Shown here piece by piece: positions 16,180 through 25,069 of a stretch of 45,723 nucleotides of DNA. Origin of the DNA: Caulobacteraceae bacterium (lineage in GTDB: Bacteria > Pseudomonadota > Alphaproteobacteria > Caulobacterales > Caulobacteraceae); the NCBI GenBank assembly GCA_025359665.1, contig JANYFU010000356.1, positions 1-45,723 of the forward strand. The letters run 5' to 3'. The notes beneath the pieces were generated by a model, which was not told the DNA's origin, did not search any database, and was given only the letters and a program-made list of their open reading frames with translations. The translations under genes were made by a program, and so were the position numbers. Every line of letters begins with the position of its first letter. Position 1 is the stretch's first letter.

Positions 16180-16770
16180 ATGGGCGAACTACGCGACGCG
16201 GCGCGCACGCGCAAAAAGATCATGGAGGCGGCTCGCGAGGAGTTCGCCGCCCTTGGCTTTGCTGGTGCGCGCATCGAGTCGATCGCCCGGCGCGCCGGGC
16301 TCTCCAAGCAGTTGCTCTACCACTACTTCGCCAGCAAGGCGGTGCTGTTCGAGGAGACACTCCAGAGCAAGTACAATCAGCATCGCGCGGCGGTGACCGA
16401 GTACGAAGGCCCGGGCGCGGTGTTCGTTCAGCGATCACGGGCGGCCCATAGAGATCCGGTCTGGATGCGTTTTCTGACCTGGGAAGCGGCCGAGCACCAG
16501 GATTCGGGTCGCATCACCGCCGAGACGGCCCGGCGGGAAGCCATCGCACGGCAGGCGAAGCTGATCGCCGAGGCCCAGGCGCGTGGGGATCTACCGGGCG
16601 ACCTGCCCGCCGACCTGATCCAGCTCGCCGCCTACGCCCTGGGCATCTATCCGGTCGCCTTTGGCCAGATCACGCAGATGATCACGGGGCGCTCGCCCGA
16701 CGATCCCGGGTTCCAGGCCGATTGGGCGGCGTTCCTGGACGAACTCGGCCGACGGCTGGCGCGAAAATAA
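16180..16770 (+). CDS. TetR-family transcriptional regulator
   Basis: A 196-residue repressor. The N-terminal helix-turn-helix runs from TRKKIMEAAREEFAALGF through RRAGLSKQLLYHYFASKAVLF, the standard TetR pattern. The ATG at 16180 begins just before the domain; a TTG at 16147 is in frame but less likely. The C-terminal ligand domain resembles the TetR_C group with YALGIYPVAFGQITQMITG. It lies directly upstream of, and in the same direction as, the molybdenum hydroxylase operon (70-base gap), so it is the likely local regulator of that operon. Confidence 0.88.
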   Translation: MGELRDAARTRKKIMEAAREEFAALGFAGARIESIARRAGLSKQLLYHYFASKAVLFEETLQSKYNQHRAAVTEYEGPGAVFVQRSRAAHRDPVWMRFLTWEAAEHQDSGRITAETARREAIARQAKLIAEAQARGDLPGDLPADLIQLAAYALGIYPVAFGQITQMITGRSPDDPGFQADWAAFLDELGRRLARK

Positions 16771-16771
16771 C

Positions 16772-16784
16772 TTACCACTTGTAA
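16772..16784. promoter_or_regulatory. Candidate TetR operator before the molybdenum hydroxylase operon
   Basis: The imperfect palindrome TTACCACTTGTAA (TTAC/GTAA arms) lies between the TetR stop and the operon start at 16841. The AT-rich stretch from 16767 to 16790 stands out from the surrounding GC-rich DNA and may hold the operon promoter. No binding evidence exists beyond symmetry and position. Confidence 0.35.
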
Positions 16785-16840
16785 AATTATGGCGACGCGA
16801 TAGTCTGAGCGTATTCCCACTCAGAGACCCAGGATCGGCC

Positions 16841-17311
16841 ATGTCGGACGACGGGCGCATAGCGCTTTCGCTCACCCTCAACGGACAGCCTTTGGAGGTC
16901 GATGTCGCGCCGTGCGACACCCTGCTCGACCTGTTGCGGGACCAGCTTGGTCTGACCGGAACCAAGAAGGGCTGCGACATGGGCGCCTGCGGCGCCTGCA
17001 CGGTGCTGGCCAATGGTCGACGCATCAAGTCGTGCCTGGCGCTCGCGGCCGCCTACGACGGAGAGGCGATCATCACCATCGAGGGAATAGGAACGCTCGA
17101 GCATCCGCATCCACTCCAGGCGGCGTTCATTCGCCACGACGCCCTGCAGTGCGGCTATTGCACCCCCGGCCAGATCCTCTCGGGCATCGCCCTTCTCGAA
17201 GACAAGCCGAGGGCTCTCGCGGCGATCAGCGAAGGCATGAGCGGCAATCTCTGCCGCTGTGGGGCCTATCCCAATATCGTCGCGGCCATCGCCGAACTGG
17301 CCGGGCTGTGA
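16841..17311 (+). CDS. Molybdenum hydroxylase, 2x[2Fe-2S] small subunit (PaoA/XdhC-S type)
   Basis: A 156-residue iron-sulfur subunit of the xanthine oxidase family. The plant-type 2Fe-2S cluster uses Cys45, Cys50, Cys53 and Cys65 (GCDMGACGACTV and KSC); the second, helical cluster uses Cys104, Cys107, Cys138 and Cys140 (CGYCTPGQ and CRCGAYPN). Electrons from the Mo site pass through both clusters to FAD. Unlike Escherichia coli PaoA there is no Tat signal, so this complex should be cytoplasmic. The next gene starts at GTG 17308, overlapping this stop (GTGA), so translation is probably coupled. Confidence 0.94.
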   Translation: MSDDGRIALSLTLNGQPLEVDVAPCDTLLDLLRDQLGLTGTKKGCDMGACGACTVLANGRRIKSCLALAAAYDGEAIITIEGIGTLEHPHPLQAAFIRHDALQCGYCTPGQILSGIALLEDKPRALAAISEGMSGNLCRCGAYPNIVAAIAELAGL

Positions 17312-18327
17312 GCGGCCCGGCTTTCGGATATTGCCGGGCCGCCGACGCCGGCGACGCTCTGATCCAGGGCGCGCGTCCCGGCGCGGCGTTCCTGGCGGGC
17401 GGTACCGACCTGATGCAGCTCTGGAAGATGGGCGTGGCCACGCCTGATCGAGTCGTCGATATCTCGCGTCTGCCCCTGTCCGCGGTGACCGCCGACGGCA
17501 GCCGGCTGTCGATCGGCGCGCTGGCTCGACTGAGCGACGTGGCCGCGCACCCGCTGGTGTCGCGGGATTATCCGCTGATCGCCCAGGCGATCCTGGCCGG
17601 CGCCAGCGGCCAAATCCGCAACATGGCCACAGTCGGCGGCAATCTGCTGCAACGGACCCGCTGCCCCTATTTCCGGACCGAGGATCTGGCCTGCAACAAG
17701 CGCATGGCTGGCTCCGGCTGCGGCGCCCTGGCCGGCCAGAACCGCCAGTCCGCCCTGTTTGGGGCCAGCGCCGCCTGCGTGGCGACGCACGTCTCGGATC
17801 TGGCCGTGGCCCTTATGGCCCTGGACGCCAGGGTCGAGATTTTGGGGCTGGGCGGCCCCAGGCGCCTCGGCCTATCCGGGTTCTATCGGTTGCCCGGGGA
17901 TACGCCTGAACGAGAGACGAACCTGGCGTCGGGGGAGTTGATCACCGGTGTGAGTGTCGATAGCGGCGACCGTTTCGCCACCCGCTCGACCTATCTGAAA
18001 GTTCGCGACCGCGCATCCTTCGAGTTCGCGGTGGTGTCCGTGGCCGCGGCGCTGCAGTTGGAAGACGGCGTGATCGTCGACGCCCGGCTCGCGGCCGGTG
18101 GAGTCGCTCCCATGCCTTGGCGACTGGTACGCGGCGAAGCGGCGCTGATCGGACGCCGGCCCGACGCCCCGGCCTTCGCGGCGGCCGGAGCCCTTGCTGT
18201 CGAGGGCGCCAAGCCCCTGGCTCACAACGGTTTCAAGATAGAGCTGCTGCGGCGTGCCGTGATCCGCGCCCTGGAAACCGTCACCGCACAAACCGCCGCC
18301 GCTCAAACCATTGGAGGCGACGCGTGA
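17308..18327 (+). CDS. Molybdenum hydroxylase, FAD subunit with extra Cys cluster (PaoB/YagS type)
   Basis: A 339-residue FAD-binding subunit. FAD loops are FLAGGTDLMQLWK at about residues 29-41 and the TVGGNLLQRTRCPYF region. Four Cys (119, 129, 138 and 157) lie in an insertion containing RCPYFRTEDLACNKR and GSGC, corresponding to the loop that holds the unusual [4Fe-4S] cluster in Escherichia coli PaoB. The C-terminal domain is the CO-dehydrogenase-flavoprotein type. GTG at 17308 overlaps the stop of the small subunit, and the stop at 18325-18327 overlaps the GTG start of the large subunit, so all three form one coupled operon. Confidence 0.92.
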   Translation: MSGPAFGYCRAADAGDALIQGARPGAAFLAGGTDLMQLWKMGVATPDRVVDISRLPLSAVTADGSRLSIGALARLSDVAAHPLVSRDYPLIAQAILAGASGQIRNMATVGGNLLQRTRCPYFRTEDLACNKRMAGSGCGALAGQNRQSALFGASAACVATHVSDLAVALMALDARVEILGLGGPRRLGLSGFYRLPGDTPERETNLASGELITGVSVDSGDRFATRSTYLKVRDRASFEFAVVSVAAALQLEDGVIVDARLAAGGVAPMPWRLVRGEAALIGRRPDAPAFAAAGALAVEGAKPLAHNGFKIELLRRAVIRALETVTAQTAAAQTIGGDA

Positions 18328-20498
18328 ATCCGCAGTCCACCCCGCGCTGGGAAGCCGCCCTGAAGGTGACCGGCCAGGCTGTATTTCCCGCCGAGGTCCA
18401 GGCCGAGGGCCTGTTGCACGCGGTTCTGGTGGGAGCGCCCATCGCCTCCGGCCAGGTCTTGTCGATCGACGCCGCCCAGGCCCGTCTCACGCCAGGCTTC
18501 GCCGATCTGGTGTCTTATCCGGAGGCGGAACCGCTTCGCGCCTCGTCGGTGACGGCTCTGATCCGCGAGCCGGTGATCTACTTTCCGGGACAGCCGGTCG
18601 CCCTGGTGGTGGCCGAAAGCCTGATCGCGGCCCGGGCAGCAGCCCACGCGGTGCGCGTGACCTATGAGCAGCAGCCCGCTGTCAGTGCGCTGGATCAGGT
18701 TCTTGACCAGGCCTACGCCCCGGCAATGGCCGGGCGGATCCCGGCCGCGAGCCGCCGGGGCGACTCCGAAACGGCCCTGGCGGACGCCTATCTGGTCGTG
18801 CGCGAGCGATACGAGACCGCGGTCAACAACCACCACCCGATGGAACCGCACGCGGTCGTCTGCTCATGGGATGGCGCGTTGGTCACGGTTCACACCAACA
18901 CCCAGGCGGTGTTCGGCACGCGGGCCGCGATCGCGCACGCGTTCCGCATGCCGCTCGAGGATGCCAGGGTGATCGCCCGTTTCCTGGGCGGCGGCTTCGG
19001 CTGCAAGGGCCAGCTTTGGTGGCCCTGGATGATGCTGGCCATGCTGGCCTCAAGGCGGACTGGCCGCCCAGTGCGCCTTGAGTTGACCCGCGCCCAGCTG
19101 TTCACCCTGGCGGGACGCCGCCAGGAGACGGTGCAGGACATGGCGCTGGGCTTTGGCGTCGATGGCCGGCTGACCGCCATCGAGCACCATGTGCTGGCCC
19201 AGACTTCGGCCAACGCCGAATACTCCGACACCACGGCGGGCGTATCGCGCTGGCTCTATGCCTGCCCCAATGTGACCACCAGCCATCGGCTCGTGCGCAC
19301 CAACGAGCCGCAGCCGATCCCGATGCGGGCGCCGGGTGTCGCGCCGGGAACCTTCGCCCTGGAGTCCGCCCTCGACGAAGCGGCGATGCGCCTCGGCCTC
19401 GATCCGGTGGATCTGCGCGCGCGCAATTACGCCGACCATGATCAGGACGCCGGCCGCCCGTGGTCCAGCAACAACCTGCTTGAATGCTATCGCGTCGGCG
19501 CCGAACGGTTCGGCTGGTCGCGCCGGCCGGCGCCCGGAACCGCCATCGACGGATGCTGGCGGATCGGCTGGGGCATGGCCACCACCTGCTACCCCGCCCA
19601 CCGTCAGCCATGCCGCGCGCGCGTCCGGCTGGAGGCTGACGCCTCGCTGCTGGTCCAGTGTGGAACCCAGGACATGGGCTCGGGCACCTACACGGTGATG
19701 GGCCAGATGGCGGCCGAGGCCCTCGGCGTTCCGATGTCCCGGGTGACCGTGGAGTTGGGCGACACCCTGCTGCCGGAAGGGCCGTTCTCCGGCGGCTCCC
19801 AGGTGACGGCCAGCTTGTCGCCCGCCGTGGCCATGGCCACCACCGCGTTGCGCGGGCGGCTGGCCGCCATGGCCGTCGCCGACCCGGAGTCACCGCTGGC
19901 GGGCTACAAACCCGAGGATCTCGATTTCGAGAATGGCATGATCCGCGCCCGGACCAGCAATGTCGCCGAACCTCTGGCCGATCTGCTGGCTCGCCGGGAG
20001 CCGGAGGGTCTGGAGGCTGAGGGCTCGTCCGACGGGCCGGACCGGGAGGGGCAGGCCTTTACGGGCATGGGGTTTGGCGCGGTGTTCGTCGAGGTCGGCG
20101 TCGATCCCGACCTGGGCGAAACCCGCGTGCGGCGCGTTTGCGGGGCCTTCGCCGCGGGTCGCATTCTCAACCCGTTGCTGGCGAACAGCCAATATGTCGG
20201 CGGCCTGATCGGCGGCATCGGCATGGCCCTGCACGAACGCACGGTCACAGACCGCGCCTCCGGCCGCATCCTGGGCGACGGTTTCGCCGACTATCTGATC
20301 CCCACCCACGCCGACATACCACGGTTCGACATCGCCATGGTCGAGGAGCACGACCCGTTGTTGCCTGGGGGGGTGAAGGGCATCGGCATGCTGGGCACGG
20401 CGGGCGTCCAGGCGGCTATCGCCAACGCGGTGTTCCACGCGGTGGGCAAACGGGTCCGCCACCTGCCCATCCGGATCGAGGACCTGATCGGCGATTGA
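18324..20498 (+). CDS. Molybdenum hydroxylase, large (Mo-cofactor) subunit lacking the catalytic Glu
   Basis: A 724-residue Mo-pterin subunit, close to the 732 of PaoC. Cofactor regions include FLGGGFGCKGQLW, PMRAPGVAPGTFALE and CGTQDMGSGTYTVMGQ. Family members end with a loop of the form KGxGEIG, whose Glu is the base that activates the Mo-OH group; here it reads KGIGMLGTAG, with Met689 (codon 20388-20390) in that place. The frame is clean around the codon. The protein may therefore be inactive as a hydroxylase, or use another base. It would otherwise oxidise aldehydes or N-heterocycles. No XdhC/PaoD-type maturation gene is present in the window. Confidence 0.9.
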   Translation: MNPQSTPRWEAALKVTGQAVFPAEVQAEGLLHAVLVGAPIASGQVLSIDAAQARLTPGFADLVSYPEAEPLRASSVTALIREPVIYFPGQPVALVVAESLIAARAAAHAVRVTYEQQPAVSALDQVLDQAYAPAMAGRIPAASRRGDSETALADAYLVVRERYETAVNNHHPMEPHAVVCSWDGALVTVHTNTQAVFGTRAAIAHAFRMPLEDARVIARFLGGGFGCKGQLWWPWMMLAMLASRRTGRPVRLELTRAQLFTLAGRRQETVQDMALGFGVDGRLTAIEHHVLAQTSANAEYSDTTAGVSRWLYACPNVTTSHRLVRTNEPQPIPMRAPGVAPGTFALESALDEAAMRLGLDPVDLRARNYADHDQDAGRPWSSNNLLECYRVGAERFGWSRRPAPGTAIDGCWRIGWGMATTCYPAHRQPCRARVRLEADASLLVQCGTQDMGSGTYTVMGQMAAEALGVPMSRVTVELGDTLLPEGPFSGGSQVTASLSPAVAMATTALRGRLAAMAVADPESPLAGYKPEDLDFENGMIRARTSNVAEPLADLLARREPEGLEAEGSSDGPDREGQAFTGMGFGAVFVEVGVDPDLGETRVRRVCGAFAAGRILNPLLANSQYVGGLIGGIGMALHERTVTDRASGRILGDGFADYLIPTHADIPRFDIAMVEEHDPLLPGGVKGIGMLGTAGVQAAIANAVFHAVGKRVRHLPIRIEDLIGD

Positions 20499-20562
20499 GC
20501 CTATGACTGGACAATGACCATCGGTCGTCGCACCGTCCGGTCTCAACGAGGGGCAATTGACC

Positions 20563-21132
20563 GTGATCCTGCTTGTCATCGGACTGATCCTGTTTCTCGG
20601 GGCCCATTCGATCCAGATTTTCGGATCGAAATGGCGAGAGGCCTTCATCGCCAAGCGCGGCGCCGGCCCCTGGAAGGGACTCTATTCGGCTTTGGCCGGC
20701 CTCGGTTTCGTGCTGGTGATCAAAGGCTATGCGGATGCGCGCGGCGCGCCGGCGCTTTGGCCCAGGCCCGCCGGCGCCGAACACATCACCGGCGCGCTGG
20801 TGCTGGTCGGCTTCATACTGCTGACCGCCGCCTACTGGCCGCGCAACCACATCAAGACCGCCGTCCGCGATCCGATGGTGCTGGGTGTCGGCGCCTGGGC
20901 GCTGGGACATCTGGTCGTGAAATCCTCGCTTCCCGCCCTGGCGTTGTTCGGGGGTTTTCTGGCGTGGGCGGTTCTCGATTTCATCTCCCTGAGAATGCGG
21001 CCGGGCGTCGTCGTTGGAGCGCCCTCGGCTATCTTGAACACCTTGGGCGCGGTGATCCTCGGGGTGGGGCTGTTCGTCGTTTTCGCCCTCTACGGTCACC
21101 TGTTGCTGATTGGCGTGCGGCCATTTGATTGA
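20563..21132 (+). CDS. NnrU-family integral membrane protein
   Basis: A 189-residue protein with about five or six membrane-spanning segments (for example ILLVIGLILFLGAH at the start, ALVLVGFILLTAAYWP, VLGVGAWALGHLVV and VILGVGLFVVFALYGHLL). It matches the NnrU family, named for nitrite/nitric-oxide regulation in Rhodobacter and related to plant 15-cis-zeta-carotene isomerase, a haem enzyme. GxHS and GxWALGHL carry the conserved His residues. I place the start at GTG 20563, 9 bases after GAGGGG (20548-20553), rather than TTG 20557. It is 64 bases downstream of the Mo hydroxylase operon. Denitrification genes are not visible, so its role is open. Confidence 0.85.
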   Translation: MILLVIGLILFLGAHSIQIFGSKWREAFIAKRGAGPWKGLYSALAGLGFVLVIKGYADARGAPALWPRPAGAEHITGALVLVGFILLTAAYWPRNHIKTAVRDPMVLGVGAWALGHLVVKSSLPALALFGGFLAWAVLDFISLRMRPGVVVGAPSAILNTLGAVILGVGLFVVFALYGHLLLIGVRPFD

Positions 21133-21199
21133 TGGCGGCTTCTCGCCCCAACAACGCCCTGCTACGGATCATGGAAAATAAGCCGTCAGGAAACCGCCC

Positions 21200-21841
21200 A
21201 TGCCCGTTCTTCGCCAGGTCCCCAAGTCCGAGGCCAAGGCCCCGATCGTTCTGCGAATGTACAAGGCCCTGTTCGGAGACCGGGACCCCGTCGCCGAGCC
21301 GGGCACCGCCACGGGCACACCCGGCGACTGGTGGACCGTGTTCGCTCTGGCGCCCGACATTCTCCAGCACGCTGTCGATGGCTTCGCGGTCTATCGCCAC
21401 CCCGACCGCAAGATCGACCCGGTCCTACGCGAGCTCGGCCAGACCCGGGCCGGGTGGGTGAAGGGCAGCCAGTTCGTTTTTTCCCAGCACTGCAAGTCGC
21501 TGCGCGGTCTGGGGGTGTCCGATGACAAGATCTCGGCCGTGCCGCACTGGGCCGTTTCGGATCTCTTCAACGACCAGGAACGAACGGTCCTGGCCTATGC
21601 CGACTGCTTGGCCGGCGCTGGCGGCCGGACGCCTGACGCGGTGTTCGACAAGCTGCGCACGTTCTGGGACGACGAGCAGATCTTTGAATTCACCTACATC
21701 ACCTGCCTCTATGACATGCACGCCGTCATGGCTCGGGCCCTGAAGCTGGAATATGACAACCGCCCGGACCCCATCGTCGAGATCGCGGCGCCAGAGAGTT
21801 TCACGGCGGGCGATTTCCTCGGCGGCGCGCGGCGAACCTAA
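21200..21841 (+). CDS. Carboxymuconolactone decarboxylase/AhpD-like protein without CxxC
   Basis: A 213-residue all-helical AhpD-like protein. The region GSQFVFSQHCKSLRGLGVSD aligns with the AhpD signature GCxYCxxxHxxxxxxxG, but both Cys positions are changed (Ser and Val), while the His is kept and followed by a Cys. Peroxidase or disulfide-relay activity of the CxxC type is therefore unlikely; the protein may have another catalytic role. ATG 21200 begins the recognisable family N-terminus. The gene end overlaps the convergent glycosyltransferase gene by 4 bases. Confidence 0.85.
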   Translation: MPVLRQVPKSEAKAPIVLRMYKALFGDRDPVAEPGTATGTPGDWWTVFALAPDILQHAVDGFAVYRHPDRKIDPVLRELGQTRAGWVKGSQFVFSQHCKSLRGLGVSDDKISAVPHWAVSDLFNDQERTVLAYADCLAGAGGRTPDAVFDKLRTFWDDEQIFEFTYITCLYDMHAVMARALKLEYDNRPDPIVEIAAPESFTAGDFLGGARRT

Positions 21842-22773
21842 AGGGCGGCTTTCAATGTCGCCAACCTATGGGCGAAGCTGTGTTCGGCCATCACGCGGCG
21901 GCGGCCGGCCTCGCCGATCCGCGCCGCCTCGGCGGGATCGCGCAACAGAAGATTGTAAAGGCTGTTGAGTTCATCGGCGTCGCCATAGACCAGGACCTCC
22001 TTGCCGGGTTCGAAGCAGCGAACCAGGTCGCCTTGATCGTCGGTCACCACCGGCGTGGCCGAGATGTAGGGATCGAAGTTCCGCTGGTTCAGCCCATTGA
22101 GAACGTTGAACTCATTACGGATATTGAGCGAAGCCAGATAGCCCGCATAGAGCCCGGCCACGCGTTGGTGGGCGACGCGTCCCGGGTGAACGTCATGGCC
22201 AGTGATAGCCTCGACCGTCCATCCCGGACCAAAAACCGAAATAGGAGGGGTGATCGATCCGACAATCGTCCGGCGACCGGGCGTGGCGTTGGCCACGAAC
22301 ACCATTCGGCGCGCTCGTTTCGCCGACAGCGGAGAAGGTCCCGGGGTGACCGCATGCGGCAGGAACATCGCTCTGGAAGGGAACCCCAGTTCGCCATGCC
22401 GCGCCATCAGCGCGCTGTCGGTATAGGCGACCTGATCGTAGAGTCCCGCCGCTCGCCGCGCCGATCCGTCGAACAGATCGCCCACCCAGCCCACCAGAGG
22501 CGGGCGGCTAGACATTGCGGCGAGGCGTTCGAGAAACGGCGTCGGGACATGAAAACCGCCGACCGCCAGGATCAGGTCAGGAGCGAACCGGGCCGCGGCC
22601 CTCGCCATTGTGGACGCCAGCGGCTCGACCAGCGCCGACTCCAGGCCAGCGTTCAGCCAGGCGTGCCGGACGAAGCCCACCCTGACCTGGTGTCCGTCAC
22701 CGCGAAAGGCGACGACGGCGTCTTCCAGCCAGTGATTGATGCTGCCGGTCTTGCCGATGAGGAAAATCTTCAC
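21838..22773 (-). CDS. CgeB-like glycosyltransferase (GT1/GT4 fold)
   Basis: A 311-residue GT-B-fold candidate. The N-terminal Rossmann-like start MKIFLIGKTGSINHWLEDAV and a later NEFNVLNGLNQRNFDPYISA followed by an acidic-to-nucleotide-site stretch (FEPGKEVLVYGDADEL) fit the CgeB/Glyco_trans_1_2 family, which transfers sugars to surface or spore polymers. There is no signal peptide or membrane segment. It is somewhat short and no polysaccharide cluster surrounds it. It lies 14 bases downstream of the DUF3089 gene on the same strand and may be co-transcribed with it. The donor and acceptor are unknown. Confidence 0.8.
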   Translation of the reverse strand: MKIFLIGKTGSINHWLEDAVVAFRGDGHQVRVGFVRHAWLNAGLESALVEPLASTMARAAARFAPDLILAVGGFHVPTPFLERLAAMSSRPPLVGWVGDLFDGSARRAAGLYDQVAYTDSALMARHGELGFPSRAMFLPHAVTPGPSPLSAKRARRMVFVANATPGRRTIVGSITPPISVFGPGWTVEAITGHDVHPGRVAHQRVAGLYAGYLASLNIRNEFNVLNGLNQRNFDPYISATPVVTDDQGDLVRCFEPGKEVLVYGDADELNSLYNLLLRDPAEAARIGEAGRRRVMAEHSFAHRLATLKAAL

Positions 22774-22787
22774 CGGCGCGTTCGTAG

Positions 22788-24005
22788 TTAGTTCGACTTC
22801 GCCGTCCAGGCCGCGCCTTCCTGGCGGACGATGTCCACCAGGTTGCCAATGGTCATGTTGGCGTCGATCAGGTGGAGGCCCCAGTTGGCCTGAACCTCGC
22901 CGCCGATGACCACATCGCCGATCAGCTCCTGGTTGCGCGGACCGGCGGGGTCCTTGTTGATGTGAACCGAAAGATAGTTGAACTCGGGGGTTGAGGCGCA
23001 GCGGGCGGTAAGCAGGCCCGGGACGCTGACGAAAGGGGTCGATACCGTCTTGCCGGCCACCCAGGGCTTCGGCGTCTGGGCGCCGGGCGCGATGCTGTCG
23101 GCGCCGGAGGCCAGGTAGCTATGCAGCGCACCCTCGCCGCCGCTCAGATTGGCCGGATTGACGCAGGCCGAGGCCATGCCGGGCGCCGGCGTGCGTGGCC
23201 GGCCGAACAGGGAATTGGCCAGGGGCGGGCTGGTTTCCCGGAACGAGGCGAAGGCGATCGCGCAGCCCAGTTGGCTGGCGGAGTGACAAAGAGGAATGGT
23301 CTTGAAGTCGCCACCCACGTCCTTGCCCGCCGGCACGACCAGATTGGTTCCCATCAGGATCGCGGAAATGATCCTGGCCTGGACGGGTTTGCCATCGAGC
23401 TCCCGGGCGATCAGCTGGGTCAGTACGCCCGATCCCTGGGAGTGACCGATCAGGACAACACCCCGGCCGCCGTTGGCATGGGCGAGGTAGTAGTTCCAGG
23501 CGTCCTTTACATCATTATAGGGTGTGACGAGGCTGGCCGGCCCAGCCGCGGGCATGGGCTTGCCCGACATTCGCGCCACCAGCGCGGTCAGGGTGAACTG
23601 GCGGTAGACAGGCGCGTAGAGCCGACAGCTGGCGGCGAATCGCGCGAACTGGTGTTTCACCACCTGCTGCTCGGCCCTCTCGACGGCCAGGTTGGCCAGG
23701 ACGCCGGGATCGGTCGAAACCGTGGGATAGACATAGAAACAGTCGATCGGAGCCTTGGGATCGGCCTTGAAGGCTTCGACGGTCATCGAACCGTCGGCCT
23801 TCACCACGGTGCTGGTCAGATCGATGTCGCAGGCATTGGGGGTAGCGCCCGGCCAGCACACCCAATTGGCCGGGCTGGAATAGTCGGCCTGCGTCGGTGC
23901 GGCGTCTCCAGTAGGCGGGGTCTGCGCCCAGGCTCCTCGGCCGGCCGCAAGAACCATCCCAGCGGCAAGCAAGGCGCCGGCACGAAAAAAGAGCTTCATT
24001 CCCAT
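22788..24005 (-). CDS. Secreted DUF3089-family alpha/beta hydrolase
   Basis: A 405-residue exported protein with signal peptide (MGMKLFFRAGALLAAGMVLA, then AAGRGAWAQ). The mature part matches DUF3089: PIDCFYVYPTVSTDP, a nucleophile elbow GHSQGSG, and an ALHSYLASG region. It is probably an esterase or lipase with a Ser-His-Asp triad, in the periplasm or outside the cell. Starts at 24011, 24005 and 23999 are all in frame; I use 24005 because AAAGGA lies 5 bases before it. Longer in-frame extensions upstream would enter cobS and are unlikely. It lies 56 bases after cobS on the same strand. Confidence 0.88.
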   Translation of the reverse strand: MGMKLFFRAGALLAAGMVLAAGRGAWAQTPPTGDAAPTQADYSSPANWVCWPGATPNACDIDLTSTVVKADGSMTVEAFKADPKAPIDCFYVYPTVSTDPGVLANLAVERAEQQVVKHQFARFAASCRLYAPVYRQFTLTALVARMSGKPMPAAGPASLVTPYNDVKDAWNYYLAHANGGRGVVLIGHSQGSGVLTQLIARELDGKPVQARIISAILMGTNLVVPAGKDVGGDFKTIPLCHSASQLGCAIAFASFRETSPPLANSLFGRPRTPAPGMASACVNPANLSGGEGALHSYLASGADSIAPGAQTPKPWVAGKTVSTPFVSVPGLLTARCASTPEFNYLSVHINKDPAGPRNQELIGDVVIGGEVQANWGLHLIDANMTIGNLVDIVRQEGAAWTAKSN

Positions 24006-24061
24006 CCCCATCCTTTGATTTTCGACAATCATAGGACCATCGGGATGGGAGACAAGCAGCC

Positions 24062-25069
24062 TCAGGCCACCTTCACCCGCGCGGCGCTCTCGGGAAGGTC
24101 GGTTCCGAACGCGCGCTGGAAGAACTCCGCCACGGTCGGTCGTTCCAGTTCGTCGCACTTGTTGAGGAACGTCATGCGGAACGCCAGGCCCAGGTCTCCA
24201 GCGAAAATCTCGGCATTCTGCGCCCACGTGATCACCGTGCGTGGGCTCATGACGGTGGAGATGTCGCCGTTCATGAAGGCGTTGCGGGTCATGTCGGCCA
24301 CGCGGACCATGGCCGCGATCTGGCGGCGGCCCTCGGCGGTCTTGGCGTAGTTGGGGGCCTTGGCCAGGACGATCTCGCCCTCAACGTCGTGGGCCAGATA
24401 GTTCAGGGTGGCGACGATCGACCAGCGGTCCATCTGACCCTGATTGATCTGCTGAGTGCCATGGTAGAGGCCGGTGGTGTCGCCAAGACCTATGGTGTTG
24501 GTGGTCGAAAACAACCGGAAATAGGGGTTGGGCCGGATCACCCGGTTCTGGTCCAGCAGGGTCAGCTTGCCCTGAGCTTCCAGGACACGCTGGATCACGA
24601 ACATCACGTCAGGCCGGCCGGCGTCGTATTCGTCGAACACCAGCGCCATCGGGCGCTGCAGGCACCAGGGCAGCATGCCCTCCCGAAATTCGGTGATCTG
24701 CTTGCCGTCCTTCAGGACGATGGCGTCCTTGCCCACCAGATCGATGCGGCTGACATGGCTGTCGAGGTTGACCCGGATCAGGGGCCAATTCAGACGCGCC
24801 GCCACCTGTTCGATGTGGGTCGACTTGCCGGTGCCGTGATAGCCCTGGATCATTACCCGGCGATCGAAGGCGAACCCGGCGCAGATCGCCAGGGTGGTCT
24901 GGGGATCGAACTTATAGGCTTCGTCGAAATCCGGCACATGGCTGTCTCGAACCGAGAAGGCCGGCACCATCATGTCGGAATTCACCCCGAAGGTCTCGCG
25001 CACGGAGACCTTGAGGTCGGGGACCATCGCTTGCAGGTGATCGTCGGCGGGTTCTGGTGAGCTTGTCAT
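24062..25069 (-). CDS. cobS: Aerobic cobaltochelatase subunit CobS
   Basis: A 335-residue AAA+ (MoxR-type) ATPase of the aerobic cobalt chelatase CobNST, which inserts cobalt into hydrogenobyrinic acid diamide. Walker A is GYHGTGKS (residues 76-83) and Walker B is ALVFDEYD (142-149); [10 protein letters not shown] is the sensor region. The start [10 protein letters not shown] gives the expected length, and the N-terminal half shows the family [13 protein letters not shown] motif. CobS works with CobT, usually the next gene in alphaproteobacteria, but here a DUF3089 gene follows instead. No cobalamin riboswitch is seen upstream. cobT may be elsewhere on the chromosome. Confidence 0.93.
   Translation of the reverse strand: MTSSPEPADDHLQAMVPDLKVSVRETFGVNSDMMVPAFSVRDSHVPDFDEAYKFDPQTTLAICAGFAFDRRVMIQGYHGTGKSTHIEQVAARLNWPLIRVNLDSHVSRIDLVGKDAIVLKDGKQITEFREGMLPWCLQRPMALVFDEYDAGRPDVMFVIQRVLEAQGKLTLLDQNRVIRPNPYFRLFSTTNTIGLGDTTGLYHGTQQINQGQMDRWSIVATLNYLAHDVEGEIVLAKAPNYAKTAEGRRQIAAMVRVADMTRNAFMNGDISTVMSPRTVITWAQNAEIFAGDLGLAFRMTFLNKCDELERPTVAEFFQRAFGTDLPESAARVKVA

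Noticed and set aside
23121-24350. Rightward open frame opposite the DUF3089 and cobS genes (409 codons)
   Set aside because: It spans two well-supported opposite genes and shows no domain.
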